Shown here: one piece after another, positions 32,859-42,090 of the stretch
Numbering within the stretch: the first letter of the stretch is position 1
How the letters are laid out: each line of letters begins with the position of its first letter
NCBI GenBank assembly: GCA_002406015.1
Contig: DHMX01000023.1
Location: forward strand, 181,099-245,098
DNA: 64,000 bases
Direction: 5' to 3'
Origin: Lachnospiraceae bacterium UBA4631
GTDB taxonomy: Bacteria > Bacillota > Clostridia > Lachnospirales > Lachnospiraceae
The notes under the pieces: model-generated
Seen by the model: the letters and a program-made list of their open reading frames with translations, nothing else
Database searches by the model: none
Told to the model about the DNA's origin: nothing
Program-made: the position numbers and the translations under genes

Positions 32859-33797
32859 TTATTCCAAGGTAACCGCATAAGGACTGTTATACATTTCCTG
32901 TAAGGCAGAATCGTAATTGTATTCCTCGGTTAGACAAAATTCCTTCGACCATGTCATATAGTATGCCCATGGAACCCGGCTTGTCTCAAGCATTTTAATG
33001 TCCGGAATGACACCAACCTCAGACAAGGCAGCCACCTTCTTGCGGCTGGTATTTGCGGTTAATTCCTCGTACTGTTCTTTATAATCGGTAGCAGTATGTG
33101 CCGGAAGATAAATATCCCAAGATACCACATCTACATAATCGTCACCCGGATAGCCTTCCTTTAGCTGACAGCTCCATACCCACAGCAGGTTATCCAGTTG
33201 CTTAACATCTACATAATAATGGTAAAGCAGCCGATATAGCTGACTGGCAACCTCCGGACCCTTGGAACCCCACCAGAACCATGTGCCTTCTGATTCATGC
33301 AATGGTCTCCAGAGAACCGGAATCTGTGCATCCTTGAACTTCTGTAATTCCACTGCAATTACATCTAAGTCATGAAAGAAAGCAGTTCGCTCCGGGGTTC
33401 CCTCGATTAATACCTGACAAGGGTCAAAGTCTGTATTGCGTGTATAGAAGCTCTTGTCTTTTCCGCCGATTGGAGAAAACCAATGGAAACAGAAGCTGAC
33501 AATCCCGTTTGTTTCTTTTGCCCAGCTTAAGGCAGTTGATACCGTATTACGGTTTTCTACAACCTCGGTCAGACATTCCTCGGAAGTATCGTTATAGTTA
33601 ATGTTTGGTGAATAGGAAAGTAACTCAAAGCCCTGCAGCTTTGGATATTTTCCGGTTAAATTATGGATATGCTCCCGCTCCTCCATAGGAACTGTCTGTG
33701 TATGCTGTCCGGTAATCATGTGATTTCCGGCTGTATCGTATAAGTATTGAAGCAGCTCGCGGGCTTCCTTCGTAGCGTTTGGATTTACTGGTAGCAT
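32859..33797 (-). CDS. Glycoside hydrolase family 26, cytoplasmic beta-mannanase-like
   Basis: 312 residues, no signal peptide. The clan-A catalytic pair is visible: acid/base Glu168 in WRPLHESEGTWFWWG and nucleophile Glu260 in AALSEVGVI. Other GH26 marks are MITGQHTQ near the N-terminus and SFCFHWFSPIGG. GH26 enzymes mostly cut beta-1,4-mannan. Without a signal peptide it would act on imported manno-oligosaccharides. It follows the 2-epimerase gene by 47 bp on the same strand, which supports a joint role in mannobiose use. Ends at a terminator shared with the GNAT gene. Confidence 0.88.
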   Translation of the reverse strand: MLPVNPNATKEARELLQYLYDTAGNHMITGQHTQTVPMEEREHIHNLTGKYPKLQGFELLSYSPNINYNDTSEECLTEVVENRNTVSTALSWAKETNGIVSFCFHWFSPIGGKDKSFYTRNTDFDPCQVLIEGTPERTAFFHDLDVIAVELQKFKDAQIPVLWRPLHESEGTWFWWGSKGPEVASQLYRLLYHYYVDVKQLDNLLWVWSCQLKEGYPGDDYVDVVSWDIYLPAHTATDYKEQYEELTANTSRKKVAALSEVGVIPDIKMLETSRVPWAYYMTWSKEFCLTEEYNYDSALQEMYNSPYAVTLE

Positions 33798-33844
33798 TGC
33801 TTGTCCTCCTTAAGTTCAATTATAAAATGTTTTTGTTTTTACAA

Positions 33845-35011
33845 TTACTGTGCATAACGCTTCATGATTTCCAGACACATTCTGCCGTTGTGATATGGAC
33901 ATTTCCATGGCTCTACGATTGGCTTCTTGCTGGTCGGAAGACCGTCTGCATCCACCTCAGAATACCATTCCGAGCCGGAACGCGGGTCAATCAGATGTTC
34001 GTTAATGTACTGCCAGATGTTCTCTGCGGCAGTTTTATACTTCTGGTCATTTGTCTTTTGGTATGCATTATAAAAGCCGATGATTGCTTCACACTGTACC
34101 CACCAGATACGGGTGGTAAGGACCACTCCTTTTTCACATTCCGCCATAACCGAATGATTCTCGTAAGCAACCGAGTAGATTTGCTCGGTTAAATCCAAAA
34201 TCATAGGTGCCATGGTCTTAGAAAGCTCGGCATCATCCAATACCTCTAATGCCCGGTCTATTAACCATGTAGCTTCAATATCATGTCCGTAGGAATGCAA
34301 ATCCAGAATCGAATGCATATCCTTGTCAAAGAATACCTCAAGCCGATGAAGCTCCGGATTATATACCGAATGATAAAATTCGGCAGTTGTCCAATATAAT
34401 CTGGCACGAACCTCTTCGTTATGGCTGACACGATATAATTCCGTATACGCCTCGCAGACATGAAGCAGCGTATTCATAGTCTTATCCGCAATGACATTAT
34501 TTTCCGATAGCTTATCATTTACATTCGGAACAAAGTCTCTGGTATAGGATTCGCCGTAGCCGTCACCCAGCCGGCACTTTGTTTCGATGACATGGAATAA
34601 ATCCATAGCCAGCTTCAGGGCTTCTTCATTGTGGCTTGCGTCATAGTAGGATGACAATGCGTAGATGGCAAATGCCTGATTATAGGTATGCTTGGTTGCA
34701 TCATCAATCACACCGTCATAGGTCATGGACCAGTAGATACCGCCGTACTCGGCATCCAAGCAATAGGTTTTCAGAAATTCATAGGCATGCTCTGCATACG
34801 GAAGAACGGAAATGTCTCTGGTTGTAAGGTATACATTTGAGAAAAACCAGAGAATCCGGCTGTTTAAGATACAGCCCTTGATTGCCTTTTTGTCCAGATG
34901 CAGGTCAAAATCCAAAAGACCATAATAACCGCCAAATTCCTTGTCTATCATAGATTCCCAAAATGGTAAAATGCAGGTGTTCAAATTCTGTTTTACAAGT
35001 TCACGTAACAT
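33845..35011 (-). CDS. Cellobiose/mannobiose 2-epimerase (AGE superfamily)
   Basis: 388 residues, normal length for the (alpha/alpha)6-barrel family. Motifs are KEFGGYYGLLDFDL, KGCILNSRILWFFS, YGGIYWSMTYDG, SYGHDIEATWLIDRALE (catalytic His) and RIWWVQCEAIIGF. The enzyme interconverts the reducing-end glucose and mannose in cellobiose or mannobiose. Next to a GH26 enzyme, conversion of mannobiose to mannosyl-glucose for phosphorolysis is the likely use, but the GH130 phosphorylase and transporter expected for that pathway are not in the window. Divergent from the AraC regulator; SD GGAGGAA. Confidence 0.9.
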   Translation of the reverse strand: MLRELVKQNLNTCILPFWESMIDKEFGGYYGLLDFDLHLDKKAIKGCILNSRILWFFSNVYLTTRDISVLPYAEHAYEFLKTYCLDAEYGGIYWSMTYDGVIDDATKHTYNQAFAIYALSSYYDASHNEEALKLAMDLFHVIETKCRLGDGYGESYTRDFVPNVNDKLSENNVIADKTMNTLLHVCEAYTELYRVSHNEEVRARLYWTTAEFYHSVYNPELHRLEVFFDKDMHSILDLHSYGHDIEATWLIDRALEVLDDAELSKTMAPMILDLTEQIYSVAYENHSVMAECEKGVVLTTRIWWVQCEAIIGFYNAYQKTNDQKYKTAAENIWQYINEHLIDPRSGSEWYSEVDADGLPTSKKPIVEPWKCPYHNGRMCLEIMKRYAQ

Positions 35012-35172
35012 AGATAATTCCTCCTGTTCGGTATTTGTTTGATTCTGGCTTGATTATAAGAAATAAAATAAAAGGCTTCTATAATAGAAACACAAAAAAA
35101 TAGAACAAACCTCTAAAATATGATATAATAAAGAAAAATCACTTGCATTCACACACCACAGGAGGAGTACAA

Positions 35173-36057
35173 ATGGAATTATTTGAATATATAGATGTCA
35201 TGAACACACCCTATCAGATATATATGGAGCGGGTGCGGGACCCGGAATTTCGGGTAAAGGGGCATTGGCATTATTTTATTGAACTTTTATATGTGACAAG
35301 CGGAAGCATTCAGGTGGATTGCGGAAAATACCGCTATACGCTACAGGAGGGTTCGGTAATTGTACTGCCGCCTAAAATGGTGCATCGCATCCAGCCGACA
35401 CGAAAGCAGCCGGTGGATTATGCAGTAGTTAAATTTGATTTGAATACCATTCGGATTCCGAATGTATATCTGCCGAAGATAAAGAATGTGCTTGCATCGG
35501 TGCAGGAGCAGCAACCGATGATATTTACAAAGGAGAAGCAGCAAAGCCTTTGTCTGGCAGAGCGGATTGAAGATTGTCTGCATGAGCTGGATTCCAGGCG
35601 GTTTGGTTATGAGCTTAAGGTCTATTCCAATCTTGCGGATATTATGCTGCAGATTGTACGGGCATGGGATTGTGAGGAGCATATACAGATGCAGGAAGCA
35701 AAGGAATATCATTCGGAAATATTTGATTCCGTATTAGAATATATAGATAATCATTCCTTTGAAGCCATTCAGGTGCAGGAGCTGGCACAACGCAGTAACA
35801 TGAGCTACTCGAATTTTGCCAAGCAATTCCGTCTGCAATTCGGACGCTCCTGCAAGGAATACATAGAATATATCCGAATTTCAAAGGCGGAAGAGCTGGT
35901 CCTGTATAGTGATTATGACATGAGCTATATTGCACAGGAAACCGGATTTGCAGATGCCAGCCATTTCATTCGGATATATAAGAAGTTCAAGGAGGAGACC
36001 CCCAAGCAGGCAAGGCTGCGGGCAAGGGGAGTTACAGAATCTCCAGCAGCGTATTAA
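35173..36057 (+). CDS. AraC family transcriptional regulator
   Basis: 294 residues from the ATG at 35173 (SD AGGAGGA; a TTG at 35143 is rejected because the SD lies inside it). The N-terminal cupin sensor domain has HWHYFIELLYVTSGS and LPPKMVHRIQP. The C-terminal double helix-turn-helix spans about 195-290: IQVQELAQRSNMSYSNFAKQF and ISYIAQETGF-like DMSYIAQETGFADASHFIRIYKKF. Divergent from the epimerase/mannanase pair, so it probably activates those genes in response to a manno-oligosaccharide (inference). Its 3' end overlaps the convergent aminotransferase gene by 26 bp. Confidence 0.9.
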   Translation: MELFEYIDVMNTPYQIYMERVRDPEFRVKGHWHYFIELLYVTSGSIQVDCGKYRYTLQEGSVIVLPPKMVHRIQPTRKQPVDYAVVKFDLNTIRIPNVYLPKIKNVLASVQEQQPMIFTKEKQQSLCLAERIEDCLHELDSRRFGYELKVYSNLADIMLQIVRAWDCEEHIQMQEAKEYHSEIFDSVLEYIDNHSFEAIQVQELAQRSNMSYSNFAKQFRLQFGRSCKEYIEYIRISKAEELVLYSDYDMSYIAQETGFADASHFIRIYKKFKEETPKQARLRARGVTESPAAY

Positions 36058-37126
36058 CTAAAATATCATCATCCTCCGGCTTCAGGAAACAGAAGCGGAT
36101 ATAGGAAGAATTAAGCCCCAGAAAATTCGAACAGTCACGAATCATCAGACCCTTGCGGATACAATGCTCAAATGCAGCCGGAGCATCGACACCTTCTTTT
36201 TCTATCTTCAATAAAACGAAATTAGTAGAAGGTTCAAATACGCGGATGGTCTTCCGGCTCTTTAAAGCAGAACAGATTAGGCTCTGCTCCTGTTGAATCA
36301 GAGTCCGGGTGTGTTCAATGTATTCGGTGTCGGTAAACATAACCGTTCCCGCATAAGCCGCAACCGAATTAATCGTCCATGGATTTCCATGGCGTATAAT
36401 ATAACGGAGCAGCTTGCTGTTTGAGGTGCAGGCATAGCCCAGCCGCAAGCCCGGAGCAGCAAAGAATTTGGATACACCACGTAATACAATCAGGTTATTG
36501 TATTTTTTCACTAACGGAATAGCAGATACCAGAGAAACATCCTTTACAAATTCAACATAGGTTTCATCCACCAGAAGGAAGGTAGAGGTTTTTTGACAGG
36601 CTTCTGCCAATTCCTGAACCTGACTGATGCTGATACAGGTCGAGGTTGGATTATTCGGATTGCAGAGAATAACCATATCTACGGAATCGTCAAGCTTCTG
36701 ACACAAATCCGTTGGATTTAAATGAAAATCATTTGCTTCCTCCAGAACATAATCTATAATTTCACTCTTAATAGCGTTCAGGTCACGCTTATATTCCGAA
36801 TAGGTCGGTTCAATTACAATCGCCTTTTTTGGTTTTATCGTATGAATAAATGTAGAAATTAATTCGGTAGTGCCGCTGCCCGGAAGGATATGCTCCATTT
36901 CCGCACCGGTATAATTATGGATACCCTCACGTAAATCGCGGTATTCCCGGTCAGGATAATCACTGATAATGTCCAGATGCTCCCGCAGGGCATCTTTTAA
37001 GATTGGAGAAATACCCAGAGGATTCACATTGGATGCAAATGGTCGGATGTCCTCCCGACGAATGTGATAGAGCTGTTCTACCTTCTCTAAATCACTGCCA
37101 TGAAACTGGTCTGCTGGCTGTAACAT
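36032..37126 (-). CDS. PLP-dependent class I/II aminotransferase (HisC/CobD-like)
   Basis: 364 residues. The fold-type I marks are SGTTELIS (phosphate loop), ILCNPNNPTS, LLVDETYVEF and the PLP lysine in RGVSKFFAAPGLRLGY. The N-terminal HGSDLEKVEQLY resembles threonine-phosphate decarboxylase and histidinol-phosphate aminotransferase, which are closely related. No histidine or cobalamin genes are in the window, so the substrate is open. SD AAGGAGAGG before the ATG. The end overlaps araC by 26 bp tail to tail, so convergent transcripts would be complementary there. Confidence 0.82.
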   Translation of the reverse strand: MLQPADQFHGSDLEKVEQLYHIRREDIRPFASNVNPLGISPILKDALREHLDIISDYPDREYRDLREGIHNYTGAEMEHILPGSGTTELISTFIHTIKPKKAIVIEPTYSEYKRDLNAIKSEIIDYVLEEANDFHLNPTDLCQKLDDSVDMVILCNPNNPTSTCISISQVQELAEACQKTSTFLLVDETYVEFVKDVSLVSAIPLVKKYNNLIVLRGVSKFFAAPGLRLGYACTSNSKLLRYIIRHGNPWTINSVAAYAGTVMFTDTEYIEHTRTLIQQEQSLICSALKSRKTIRVFEPSTNFVLLKIEKEGVDAPAAFEHCIRKGLMIRDCSNFLGLNSSYIRFCFLKPEDDDILVNTLLEIL

Positions 37127-37165
37127 AAAAATATACCTCTCCTTCTTTTCTAATTTGACAAATTC

Positions 37166-37174
37166 TGCTATAAT
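37166..37174 (+). promoter_or_regulatory. Possible extended -10 promoter of the DUF5717 operon
   Basis: TGCTATAAT (TGn plus perfect -10) lies 59 bp upstream of the DUF5717 ATG. No good -35 is at 17 bp; the TTGACA at 37155 is too close. It is the best promoter candidate in this divergent intergenic region. Confidence 0.35.
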
Positions 37175-37232
37175 GTAATTAACTATTATTTATTATACTT
37201 CACATAAGGAAGGATTGGCAAGGGTGTTGTAG

Positions 37233-40200
37233 ATGAAAGAGAAGGTTGAACAATATGCCAAGGGCGAATTTAACCGCAATCGTCCAAAGGTGGCAATATC
37301 CACAGATCATTTACATCTGAATATAGAAGCAGATTCTGTTTATCAGACAACCTTGGAGATAAGTTCTGAAAATGACTGTAGAATGAAGGGAATGATTTAC
37401 GACAGTCGTTATCTGTTCAAGGTAGAACCACATAATTTTATTGGAAAATCACAGACTGTCGAACTGACATTTGATGCCGGAAAATGGGAAAAAGGGGAGA
37501 AAATTAACGGTATCTTATATCTGGTAACAGACGGCGGCGAATTTCGGATTCCGTACGAGATAGAGATTGTTGCACCGACAGTGGAGACATCCATGGGTGC
37601 GGTAAATGATATGTTCCAGTTTGCGAGTCTGGCAGAAACGAGCTGGACAGAGGCTGTCCGTATTTTTTCGTCTCCGGAGTTTAAGCGGACCTTTTTAAGC
37701 AAGGAGCCGATGTATGCCAGAGTATATGAGAGTCTGACGCATAGCCTGTCAGCCAGTCAGGCAATGGAAGAATTTTTGATTTATACGCATAAGAAGCGGT
37801 CCCTGTCCTTAGAGGTAACGGAACGGAAGCAGCAGCTGCCGTACCATGAGGCAGCCGAGAAGCACTCGATTCCGGTGAGCCGAAATACATGGGGATATTT
37901 GAATGCTTCGGTTACTTCGGATGCCCGCTTTTTGCAGCCAATCAAGCGGTATATCAGTACCGAGGATTTTGTTGGCAATAAATATCTGTTAGACTATATG
38001 ATATTTCCGGAATACATAGAAGAAGGCTCAAATGTCGCTCATCTTACGATTGAGAATATTTATCAGAAAATAGAAGTTGAGGTAGTGGTAAGTACCTCAA
38101 AGGAGCATCATATGGAGCCTCCGCGTCTGTTTACGAATCACCATATGATAAAGGTACATCAGCACAGCCTGATTGTAAATTATCTGGAGTACCGGACCGG
38201 AAGACTGGGCTTAGACAGCTATATTGAAAAGACACTGTTTGCCCTTCGGAATCTGGTGCAGTATTGCAGGGATGAATCCATTTACCGGTTGGGAATCCTG
38301 CACATGAATATATTAGCGAATAATCAGTCTATGGTTGAGGAAGAATTTCGGAGAATAGACGCAGATAAGGACCAGATGGTAGCAGGCGTGCGGGAGGCTT
38401 GTTATTATTCCTATCTGAAGGCTCTGGCATATAAGGATGCCGCCAGTATTGAACAGGCAAAGCTACAGGTGCGGCAGAGCTTTGAAACAGAAAATGAGAA
38501 GCTGTTTTATTTCTGGCTCTTGATTTTCCTGAATGATTCGGAGACAGAGAGACAGGGATGGATGTATGCGGAGATTCAAAAGCTCTATCGTCAGGGCGTG
38601 CATAGTCCGATTCTGTATTTTGAAATATGTGATATGTGGAACCATGAACCGCTGATGCTTCGTACACTCGGTAATCTGGAGCTGTCTGCAATTCGCTGGG
38701 GTATGCACCATGAGTATTTGTCAGAGGATGTAATACATATATTTGTAGAGCTTGCGGGAAGAGAGCATGGGTTCCAGCCGGGCTTATTCCGATTGCTGCA
38801 GGAAATTGATAAGCGGTATCCGAAGGATGAAGCAGTTCTACGCATTATTTGCGGTATGCTGATTCGCTCCGGACAGGAGACACAGGAGTATCACGATTAT
38901 TTTGCACGCGGAGTAGCCTGCGGTTTTAAGCTGATAGGTATATACGAAGCCTATATCCGCAGTATGGATATGAAGCTGTATGCACCGATACCGGAGGCGG
39001 TTTTGCGGTATCTGGTATATAGTAATACATTGACCGAGTATGAGCTGGCATATGTGTATGCCAATTTAATTAAAAATAAGGCGGTTTCTCCGCTTTTATA
39101 CAGTGAGTTGGTTCCTGCCATTGAAAATTATATGGAGGGACAGATTGTAAAGGGGGGCATTCATGAACATCTGCTGGTAATTTATAAGGAATTTTTAAAG
39201 CCGGACAATGTGAATCCAAAGTATGCGGCACGTTTAACCAATATTGTATTTAAGCGGCGGCTGCTTTGTAAAAATGCCAATATAAAGGCGGTAATCGTCA
39301 GCCATAAGGAATTAGAGCAGGAGCAGCAGGTTCCGTTACAGGATGGGGTAGCATATGTGGATGTTATCACCGATTCTGCGGTGATTACGTTGGTAGATAC
39401 GAAGGGAAACCGCTATACCAGTACGATTCCGTATCGGCTGGAACGCTTGGTGGATGTAAATGCGTATTTGGAATTATGCCGTCGGTATCATCCAACCGAT
39501 GCCAGATTACTTGCGTATATTTACAGCCGGATGGACCACAAGCAGCTTCAGGATGCCAAGGATGTAAATCAGGCAAGAGATGTACTGGAATGTACGGCAG
39601 TCAGCTATCAGATACGGCAGCAGGCATTGCTGCAGATTATAGAATATTATCTGGAAAATTATGACAGCGAGATTCTGGAAAAATATCTATTGCAGGTAGA
39701 TTTGGAATATCTGGAAAAGAGCCACAGTGCGGAGATTATTTCCGGTTATATTATGCGGGGCATGAATCGTAAGGCATATGAAGCAATTAAACGCTGCGGC
39801 TATGGGGATGTGGAGATAGGACGCTTGCTCCGGCTGGCATCCTACATCGTAACGGATACCGATATTCTGGGGGATGAGGCTTTGACCTCCCTGTGTGTAT
39901 ATCTTTATCAGAAGGGTCAGTATAATGACAGAACCATTCAATATCTGGTGTTCCAGTATAAGGCGGATACAAAGGAGCTTGCAAAGCTGTGGGAAACCGC
40001 TATGGTGGTATTGGGAGAGGCAAGAGAGCTGGAAGAAAATATTCTGGCACAGATGATATTTGCCGATACCTATCTGGACAATGCCATGGACATTTTCCGG
40101 TCTTATTATGAAGGACGGCATCGTACTATGGTGACGAAGGCGTTCTTAAAAAAGATGGCATATATGTACTTTATAAGAGAGGACTGGGTTCCGGATTCGG

Positions 40201-40805
40201 TATTCCAATATCTGATGACTGAGATTCTCAGAGGTGAGATTCAGGACGATATTAGTCAGGCGGCACAGCTATGGTATTTATCCAAGTGCATCCGTCTGAG
40301 TGAGGAAGAAACGAATTATGTGGTACGGACGGTGAAGCGGTTCTTAAATCGCGGAATCGTACTGCCGTTCTTTAAGAGCTTTTTAGAAGTGATGGAGCTG
40401 CCGCAGGAATTGTTCCTTAAGACCTATCTGGTGTATAAGGGAGAGGAGCAGCAGGAGGTAATTGTAAATTACAGTGTCGGCACCAGTGAGCTGCAGACCT
40501 TGGATTTTCGCCCTTGCCGGATGGAGGAACGGATTCCGGGTTATTATGTACGGGAATTTGTAGTTTTCCATGGAGAACAATTATTGTATCATTTCGGAAA
40601 TGAATATATGGGTGCTGTAACACTGGTGGAAAGTGACAGTATCCGCAGTGATGCGTATAATCAGGATGAACAGACCAGCCGCTTTGAACGATTGAACCAG
40701 ATGTTAATCAGTCAGGAAATGCGGGATGCAGATAAGTTGACAGAGGAAATGGAAGAATACATGAAATATAGTCATGTATTTGAAGAGGTTTTAAGAATCT
40801 TATAG
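37233..40805 (+). CDS. DUF5717 family giant helical-repeat protein
   Basis: 1190 residues, soluble; no signal peptide or membrane span. Residues about 18-115 look like an all-beta immunoglobulin-type domain (alternating hydrophobic strands ending in IPYEIEIV). The bulk (about 130-690 and 780-1090) is helical with TPR/HEAT-like spacing (for example LGLDSYIEKTLFALRNLVQYCRDES, about 315-340; YEAYIRSMDMKLY). A short beta segment separates the halves (about 700-740, VDVITDSAVITLVD), and a final beta region is at about 1095-1150. This fits the Lachnospiraceae family I know as DUF5717, whose function is not described. First gene of a four-gene unit with DUF5716 (19 bp), so likely a scaffold for that ATPase-like partner (inference). 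Confidence 0.75.
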   Translation: MKEKVEQYAKGEFNRNRPKVAISTDHLHLNIEADSVYQTTLEISSENDCRMKGMIYDSRYLFKVEPHNFIGKSQTVELTFDAGKWEKGEKINGILYLVTDGGEFRIPYEIEIVAPTVETSMGAVNDMFQFASLAETSWTEAVRIFSSPEFKRTFLSKEPMYARVYESLTHSLSASQAMEEFLIYTHKKRSLSLEVTERKQQLPYHEAAEKHSIPVSRNTWGYLNASVTSDARFLQPIKRYISTEDFVGNKYLLDYMIFPEYIEEGSNVAHLTIENIYQKIEVEVVVSTSKEHHMEPPRLFTNHHMIKVHQHSLIVNYLEYRTGRLGLDSYIEKTLFALRNLVQYCRDESIYRLGILHMNILANNQSMVEEEFRRIDADKDQMVAGVREACYYSYLKALAYKDAASIEQAKLQVRQSFETENEKLFYFWLLIFLNDSETERQGWMYAEIQKLYRQGVHSPILYFEICDMWNHEPLMLRTLGNLELSAIRWGMHHEYLSEDVIHIFVELAGREHGFQPGLFRLLQEIDKRYPKDEAVLRIICGMLIRSGQETQEYHDYFARGVACGFKLIGIYEAYIRSMDMKLYAPIPEAVLRYLVYSNTLTEYELAYVYANLIKNKAVSPLLYSELVPAIENYMEGQIVKGGIHEHLLVIYKEFLKPDNVNPKYAARLTNIVFKRRLLCKNANIKAVIVSHKELEQEQQVPLQDGVAYVDVITDSAVITLVDTKGNRYTSTIPYRLERLVDVNAYLELCRRYHPTDARLLAYIYSRMDHKQLQDAKDVNQARDVLECTAVSYQIRQQALLQIIEYYLENYDSEILEKYLLQVDLEYLEKSHSAEIISGYIMRGMNRKAYEAIKRCGYGDVEIGRLLRLASYIVTDTDILGDEALTSLCVYLYQKGQYNDRTIQYLVFQYKADTKELAKLWETAMVVLGEARELEENILAQMIFADTYLDNAMDIFRSYYEGRHRTMVTKAFLKKMAYMYFIREDWVPDSVFQYLMTEILRGEIQDDISQAAQLWYLSKCIRLSEEETNYVVRTVKRFLNRGIVLPFFKSFLEVMELPQELFLKTYLVYKGEEQQEVIVNYSVGTSELQTLDFRPCRMEERIPGYYVREFVVFHGEQLLYHFGNEYMGAVTLVESDSIRSDAYNQDEQTSRFERLNQMLISQEMRDADKLTEEMEEYMKYSHVFEEVLRIL

Positions 40806-40824
40806 CTGTTGGAGGGTAGTAACC

Positions 40825-42081
40825 ATGCAGAAATTATATCTGGGTATGGATGTATGTGCAGAGAATACACAGTTGAGTTATTTTAATCAGCAGACCCGCG
40901 AGCCGGAGTCGATATGCCAATTGAATACGGTGGATACCTATCTTCTTCCGAATGTTGCCTTTTTTGGTGAAGAAACGAAGCACTGGTATGTGGGAAGTGA
41001 AGCCTTAGAGCATCGGTTTCATCAGAAAGGAACGATGCTGGAGCAGGTCATGGAAAAGCTGGAAACCACAGAAAAAATGGTCTTTCAGGAAACCACATAC
41101 ACCTATGAGGATGTGCTGCTGGTAATTTTAAAAGGACATATTATGGAATTTCTGAATCGTTATGAGGATGCAGAGATTGAGCGGCTGGTGGTAACGGTAT
41201 ACCGGTATTCCAATGCGTTGTTCCGGGTGCTGCATATGCTTCAGGATGAGCTTTCTTTATACGGAGACAAATTCTTTATTATCGGACATACAAGTGCATA
41301 CCTGCATTTTATTTTCCAACAGCCGGAAAGCCTGCGGAATAACAGTGTAGGATTGTTTGATTACGGTCCGGAGGGACTGGAATTTTACCGGGTGGATATT
41401 GCCAGACGGACAACTCCGCAAATAGTAACGGTGGAGCATAAGGATTACCGGGAACGTATGAAATATTACCGGTTGTATGATAATAAACGGGAGTTAGACC
41501 AGAGATTTCTGGAAATTGTGCAGGAGGTATTGCGGGAGGCTTATATGTCTGCGGTATACCTGACGGGAGTGGGCTTTACGGAGATGTGGGCAAATGAATC
41601 TCAGAATGCACTATGTAACGGCAGGCGTGTGTTTGTCGGTCAGAATATTTATACCAAGGGTGCCTGCTATGCGGCATATATCGGTTCTTATGTAATTAAT
41701 CCAAATAAATATATTGTAAATGCAGAGGATATGGTACATTCGGATGTGGGTATCTTAACCGGAGATGCAACGGATACCTTTTTGCCGATTGCAAGAGGCG
41801 GAAGAGAATGGTATAACATGCGGGGCAAAATATATGTATGTCTGGATGATACGAACCGGATTGAGCTATTATACAAGAACCATTATAATCAGGAAGCAAT
41901 GCGGGAAATCATAGAGATTCATGGACTGCCATCCAGACCGAATAAGACAACGAGATTGTCCTTAGAGGTGGAAATGTACAGCGGAACTAAGGGAGCGGTT
42001 GTGATTCGGGATGAAGGCTTTGGAAAATTATATCCGACTACGAATAAGGTATATCGGAAGGAATTTGTATTAGAAAGGTAG
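40825..42081 (+). CDS. DUF5716 family protein with actin/Hsp70-like ATPase motifs
   Basis: 418 residues, soluble. LYLGMDVCAENTQLSYFN (residues 3-20) resembles the phosphate-1 loop of the actin/Hsp70 fold; VGLFDYGPEGLEFYRVDI (about 175-192) resembles phosphate-2 (D-G-G-type); AVYLTGVGFTEMWANES (about 239-255) resembles the adenosine motif. VTVYRYSNALFRVL and the FFIIGHTSAYLHFIF segment sit where the Hsp70 'connect' helices would be. Glycines in the loops are partly replaced, so ATP hydrolysis may be altered. The last 60 residues form beta strands (TRLSLEVEMYSGTKGAVVIRD, about 372-392). SD GGAGGG. Second gene of the operon. Fold call is inference from motifs. Confidence 0.7.
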   Translation: MQKLYLGMDVCAENTQLSYFNQQTREPESICQLNTVDTYLLPNVAFFGEETKHWYVGSEALEHRFHQKGTMLEQVMEKLETTEKMVFQETTYTYEDVLLVILKGHIMEFLNRYEDAEIERLVVTVYRYSNALFRVLHMLQDELSLYGDKFFIIGHTSAYLHFIFQQPESLRNNSVGLFDYGPEGLEFYRVDIARRTTPQIVTVEHKDYRERMKYYRLYDNKRELDQRFLEIVQEVLREAYMSAVYLTGVGFTEMWANESQNALCNGRRVFVGQNIYTKGACYAAYIGSYVINPNKYIVNAEDMVHSDVGILTGDATDTFLPIARGGREWYNMRGKIYVCLDDTNRIELLYKNHYNQEAMREIIEIHGLPSRPNKTTRLSLEVEMYSGTKGAVVIRDEGFGKLYPTTNKVYRKEFVLER

Positions 42082-42090
42082 GTCTGACAC

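Noticed and set aside
37155..37174. TTGACA + TATAAT as one promoter before the DUF5717 gene
   Set aside because: The hexamers are only 8 bp apart, too close for sigma-A; only the extended -10 was kept as a weak candidate.
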